A stretch of 43,768 nucleotides of DNA from Bacillota bacterium (GTDB lineage: Bacteria; Bacillota; Sulfobacillia; Sulfobacillales; JAIMBI01), in assembly GCA_021820465.1 (NCBI GenBank), contig JAKADP010000010.1, positions 2,723-46,490 on the forward strand, read 5' to 3'. Made by a program: the position numbers and the translations under genes. This document shows positions 41,573 through 43,768 of this stretch, one piece after another (within the stretch, counting starts at the first letter, position 1; each line of letters begins with the position of its first letter). A model generated the notes under the pieces. That model was given only the letters and a program-made list of their open reading frames with translations. It did no database searches and was not told where the DNA came from.

Positions 41573-43768
41573 TTGCGGCTCATCATTGCGGAGAAGCCCA
41601 GCGTGGCGCGAGCCATCGCGGGGGTGTTGGGGCGCGCCACGCGCCACGAGGGGTTTCTGGCCGTGGGAACCGATCTGATCTCATGGGCCCGGGGGCATCT
41701 GGTGAGCTTGGCGGAGCCCGAGGCGTATCAAGCTGAGTGGCGCCGGTGGAGCTGGTCGGGCCTGCCCATGCTGCCCGATGCCTTTCGCCTCGCCCCCGTC
41801 CCAGGCGCGGGGGATCAGCTCCAGGTGCTGGCTCGTCTGGTGGCCCGCGCAGACGTCGACGGCATCGTGGTGGCCACCGACGCGGACCGAGAGGGGGAGC
41901 TTATCGCGCGCTGGCTCCTGCGGCACTTGAAGGCCCGACAGCCGGCGCTCCGCCTGTGGCTGTCCGAAACGACCCCGTCGGCCATTCGGGCCGCCCTGTC
42001 GCGCCTCGAGCCGGCGTCCGCCCATGAGCCCCTGGGCCAGGCGGCAGAGGCCCGCGCCGAAGCCGATTGGCTGGTGGGGCTGAACGCGACGCGGGCCATC
42101 ACGCTGCGGCATGGCCAGCGCGGCCAGGGCGCCCTGTCGGTGGGCCGGGTGCAGACCCCCACGCTGCGCCTCATTGCCGACCGGGATGAGGAGATTGAGC
42201 GCTTTCAGCCCACACCCTATTGGCAGGTGGAAGCCGCATTTGTGACAGCAGCGGCGCCGGAGGGCGAAGCGTATCGCGGCCTCTGGACGGCACCCGGCCA
42301 GCCCGAGCCGGCCGACCGCCTAGGGGACCGGGCCGCGGCGGAGCGCATCGTCGCTCAGGTGCCGCCCGGCACGCCGGGCGTCGTGAGCGGCCGGGAGTCG
42401 AAGCGCGTGACGCTGAAGCCGCCGCGGCTGTACAACCTATCCGACCTGCAGAAAGATGCCAACCGGCGGTTCGGCATGACGGCGCAGGACACCCTGGGCG
42501 CCGCACAGCGCCTGTATGAGGCGCGCCTGGCGAGCTACCCCCGCACGGACGCGCGGGCCGTCTCGGCGGCGGAGGCCGCCTCCATGAGTCGGCGGCTCGG
42601 GAGCCTGGGAGCCGCCTACAGTGACCTCGTGGCGGCGCTGCCGTCACCGCTGCCGCTGGCGCGCATCACCAACGACGAGGAGGTGGCGAAGGCCGGGCAC
42701 CCCGCCATCGTGCCGACGGGGGAGCGGCCCGGCCCGGCGGTGTCGGCGCGGGACCTCAAGATTTACGACCTCGTCGTGCGCCGCACGTTTGCGGCGCTGC
42801 TGCCCGCAGGCATCGACGAGCGGACGACCCTCTGGACCGAGGCGGCGGGCGAGATGTTTCGCACCCAGGGATCCCAGGTGCGGGTTCCTGGATGGCGCGT
42901 GGCGACGGGGCACTTGCCCGCGGCCCACGATCCCGATGCCGACGCCGATGCCCCCCATCGGGTCCCGGCGGAACTATCCGTCGGTGTGGTCGTGGCGGTG
43001 AGCGGCGTGGAGCTGCGGGAGAAAGCGACGAAGCCGCCGGCGCATCTGACCGATGCCACGCTGCTGGCGCTTATGGAAAAGCACGGCTTGGGCACGCCGG
43101 CGACGCGCGCGGGCATCCTGGACACCCTGGTGCGCCGGGCGTACGCGGCGCGGGATCAGAAGACGCTCGTGAGCACCGCCAAGGGCCGGGCGCTCTTGCA
43201 GGTGGCGCCGCCCGCTCTCCAAAGCCCGGATCTGACGGGCGACTGGGAGGGACAGCTGGAGGCCATCGCGCGCGGGGCGGGGGATGCCGGCGCCTTTGTC
43301 CAGTCCATTCGCGCCTATACGGCGGACGTGGTGGCGGCAGTGCGGGAGCAGGCGGCCACGGTCGTGGCCGCCTCCCCCGACGGAGCCCGCGAGCCATCGA
43401 CCGCGCTGGGGGCTTGCCCCATCTGCCACGAGGGCCAGGTAGTGGCCACGCCCAAGGGCTGGGGCTGCTCGCGCTGGAAGGCCGGCTGTGCGTTCACCAT
43501 CTGGCGCACGGTGGCGAAGAAGCGTCTGACCGAGCGGCAGGTGGCCACGCTGTTGGCCGGGAAGGCCACCGGCGTGCTGAAGGGATTCAAGAACCGCGCC
43601 GGCCAGCCGTTCAGTGCCCGGCTGACCCTGGTCGAGGGCCGCATCACGTTTGTCTTCGGCGGTCAGACCCCCAGCGCGCCCGGGTCAACACCGCCGGGCG
43701 ATCCGGCGGATTCTCGCCGGGCCGCGCCGCGCCGCCGCCCCCGGGGCCCGCGCGCGCGCCAGGCGGCC
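41573..43768 (+). CDS. DNA topoisomerase III-like type IA topoisomerase (cut by right edge)
   Basis: This gene is missing from the ORF track because it starts with TTG and is open at the edge. TTG at 41573 has AAGGGGGA 7 nt upstream and gives LRLIIAEKPSVARAIAGVLG, the TopB N-terminus with catalytic Glu7. The Toprim acidic motif is ATDADREGELIA (Asp103, Asp105; same numbers as E. coli TopB). GALSVGRVQTPTLRLI follows, and the active-site tyrosine is Tyr322 in LASYPRTDAR. Later EKHGLGTPATRAGI is conserved. After residue about 615 comes a cysteine module CPICHEGQVVATPKGWGC..KAGC and a basic Pro/Arg tail. 732 codons are visible. It decatenates or relaxes DNA through a 5'-phosphotyrosine. It resembles the TopB forms found on mobile elements or near helicases as much as the housekeeping enzyme. 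Confidence 0.94.
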   Translation, partial: MRLIIAEKPSVARAIAGVLGRATRHEGFLAVGTDLISWARGHLVSLAEPEAYQAEWRRWSWSGLPMLPDAFRLAPVPGAGDQLQVLARLVARADVDGIVVATDADREGELIARWLLRHLKARQPALRLWLSETTPSAIRAALSRLEPASAHEPLGQAAEARAEADWLVGLNATRAITLRHGQRGQGALSVGRVQTPTLRLIADRDEEIERFQPTPYWQVEAAFVTAAAPEGEAYRGLWTAPGQPEPADRLGDRAAAERIVAQVPPGTPGVVSGRESKRVTLKPPRLYNLSDLQKDANRRFGMTAQDTLGAAQRLYEARLASYPRTDARAVSAAEAASMSRRLGSLGAAYSDLVAALPSPLPLARITNDEEVAKAGHPAIVPTGERPGPAVSARDLKIYDLVVRRTFAALLPAGIDERTTLWTEAAGEMFRTQGSQVRVPGWRVATGHLPAAHDPDADADAPHRVPAELSVGVVVAVSGVELREKATKPPAHLTDATLLALMEKHGLGTPATRAGILDTLVRRAYAARDQKTLVSTAKGRALLQVAPPALQSPDLTGDWEGQLEAIARGAGDAGAFVQSIRAYTADVVAAVREQAATVVAASPDGAREPSTALGACPICHEGQVVATPKGWGCSRWKAGCAFTIWRTVAKKRLTERQVATLLAGKATGVLKGFKNRAGQPFSARLTLVEGRITFVFGGQTPSAPGSTPPGDPADSRRAAPRRRPRGPRARQAA

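Overview
This is a GC-rich window (roughly two-thirds G+C by eye) with tight gene packing, many 4-bp ATGA/GTGA start-stop overlaps, strong AGGAGG-type ribosome binding sites and frequent GTG/TTG starts. The block cdaA-cdaR-glmM-[glmS ribozyme]-glmS, the YerD-like FMN protein and the PgaC/PgaD pair point to a high-GC member of the Bacillota (for example the Sulfobacillus/Thermaerobacter neighbourhood). The phylum is a reasonably firm inference; the genus is a guess. No tRNA, rRNA, CRISPR array, intact insertion sequence or recognisable transcription-factor gene was seen.

Layout. 1-5450: an acyl-CoA ligase cut by the left edge (-), a YerD-like FMN glutamate-synthase-domain protein (-), an AIF/ferredoxin-reductase-like flavoprotein (+) and an ABC1/UbiB kinase-like protein (-). 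5535-10795: the cell-wall and c-di-AMP operon, with a glmS self-cleaving ribozyme whose 5' end lies inside the end of glmM. 10929-22029: accessory genes, namely a decayed CocE/NonD hydrolase, two APH-fold kinases, an EamA permease, a transglutaminase-like protein with a G8 tract near its N-terminus, an S10 carboxypeptidase-like enzyme, a YfbR-like HD phosphohydrolase, and an MFS permease followed by a GH2 glycosidase. 22030-23051: 1 kb in which no gene is recognised. 23052-27967: pgaC-pgaD (poly-GlcNAc synthase), then aminopeptidase P overlapping a GH127 glycosidase. 28011-32876: a tiny membrane protein (-), then DsrE, EamA, a glucose-dehydrogenase-like enzyme, a HAD phosphatase and an alpha/beta hydrolase whose nucleophile serine is missing. 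32889-35464: a rifampin-phosphotransferase/PEP-synthase-like enzyme split into two coupled genes. 35644-43768: an RRM RNA-binding protein, a 1726-residue DUF4011-type SF1 helicase with a C-terminal nuclease-like domain (Hhe-like), and a divergent topoisomerase III cut by the right edge.

How the parts fit. CdaA makes c-di-AMP and CdaR regulates it. GlmM and GlmS make glucosamine phosphates for wall precursors, and the ribozyme gives GlcN6P feedback on glmS. PgaC uses UDP-GlcNAc from the same pathway to build an exopolymer. GH2, GH127, MFS and the glucose-dehydrogenase cluster suggest use of plant-type sugars. The helicase and topoisomerase at the right end form a DNA-metabolism or defence-like locus. 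Two real genes, the partial genes at both edges, are absent from the supplied ORF track.
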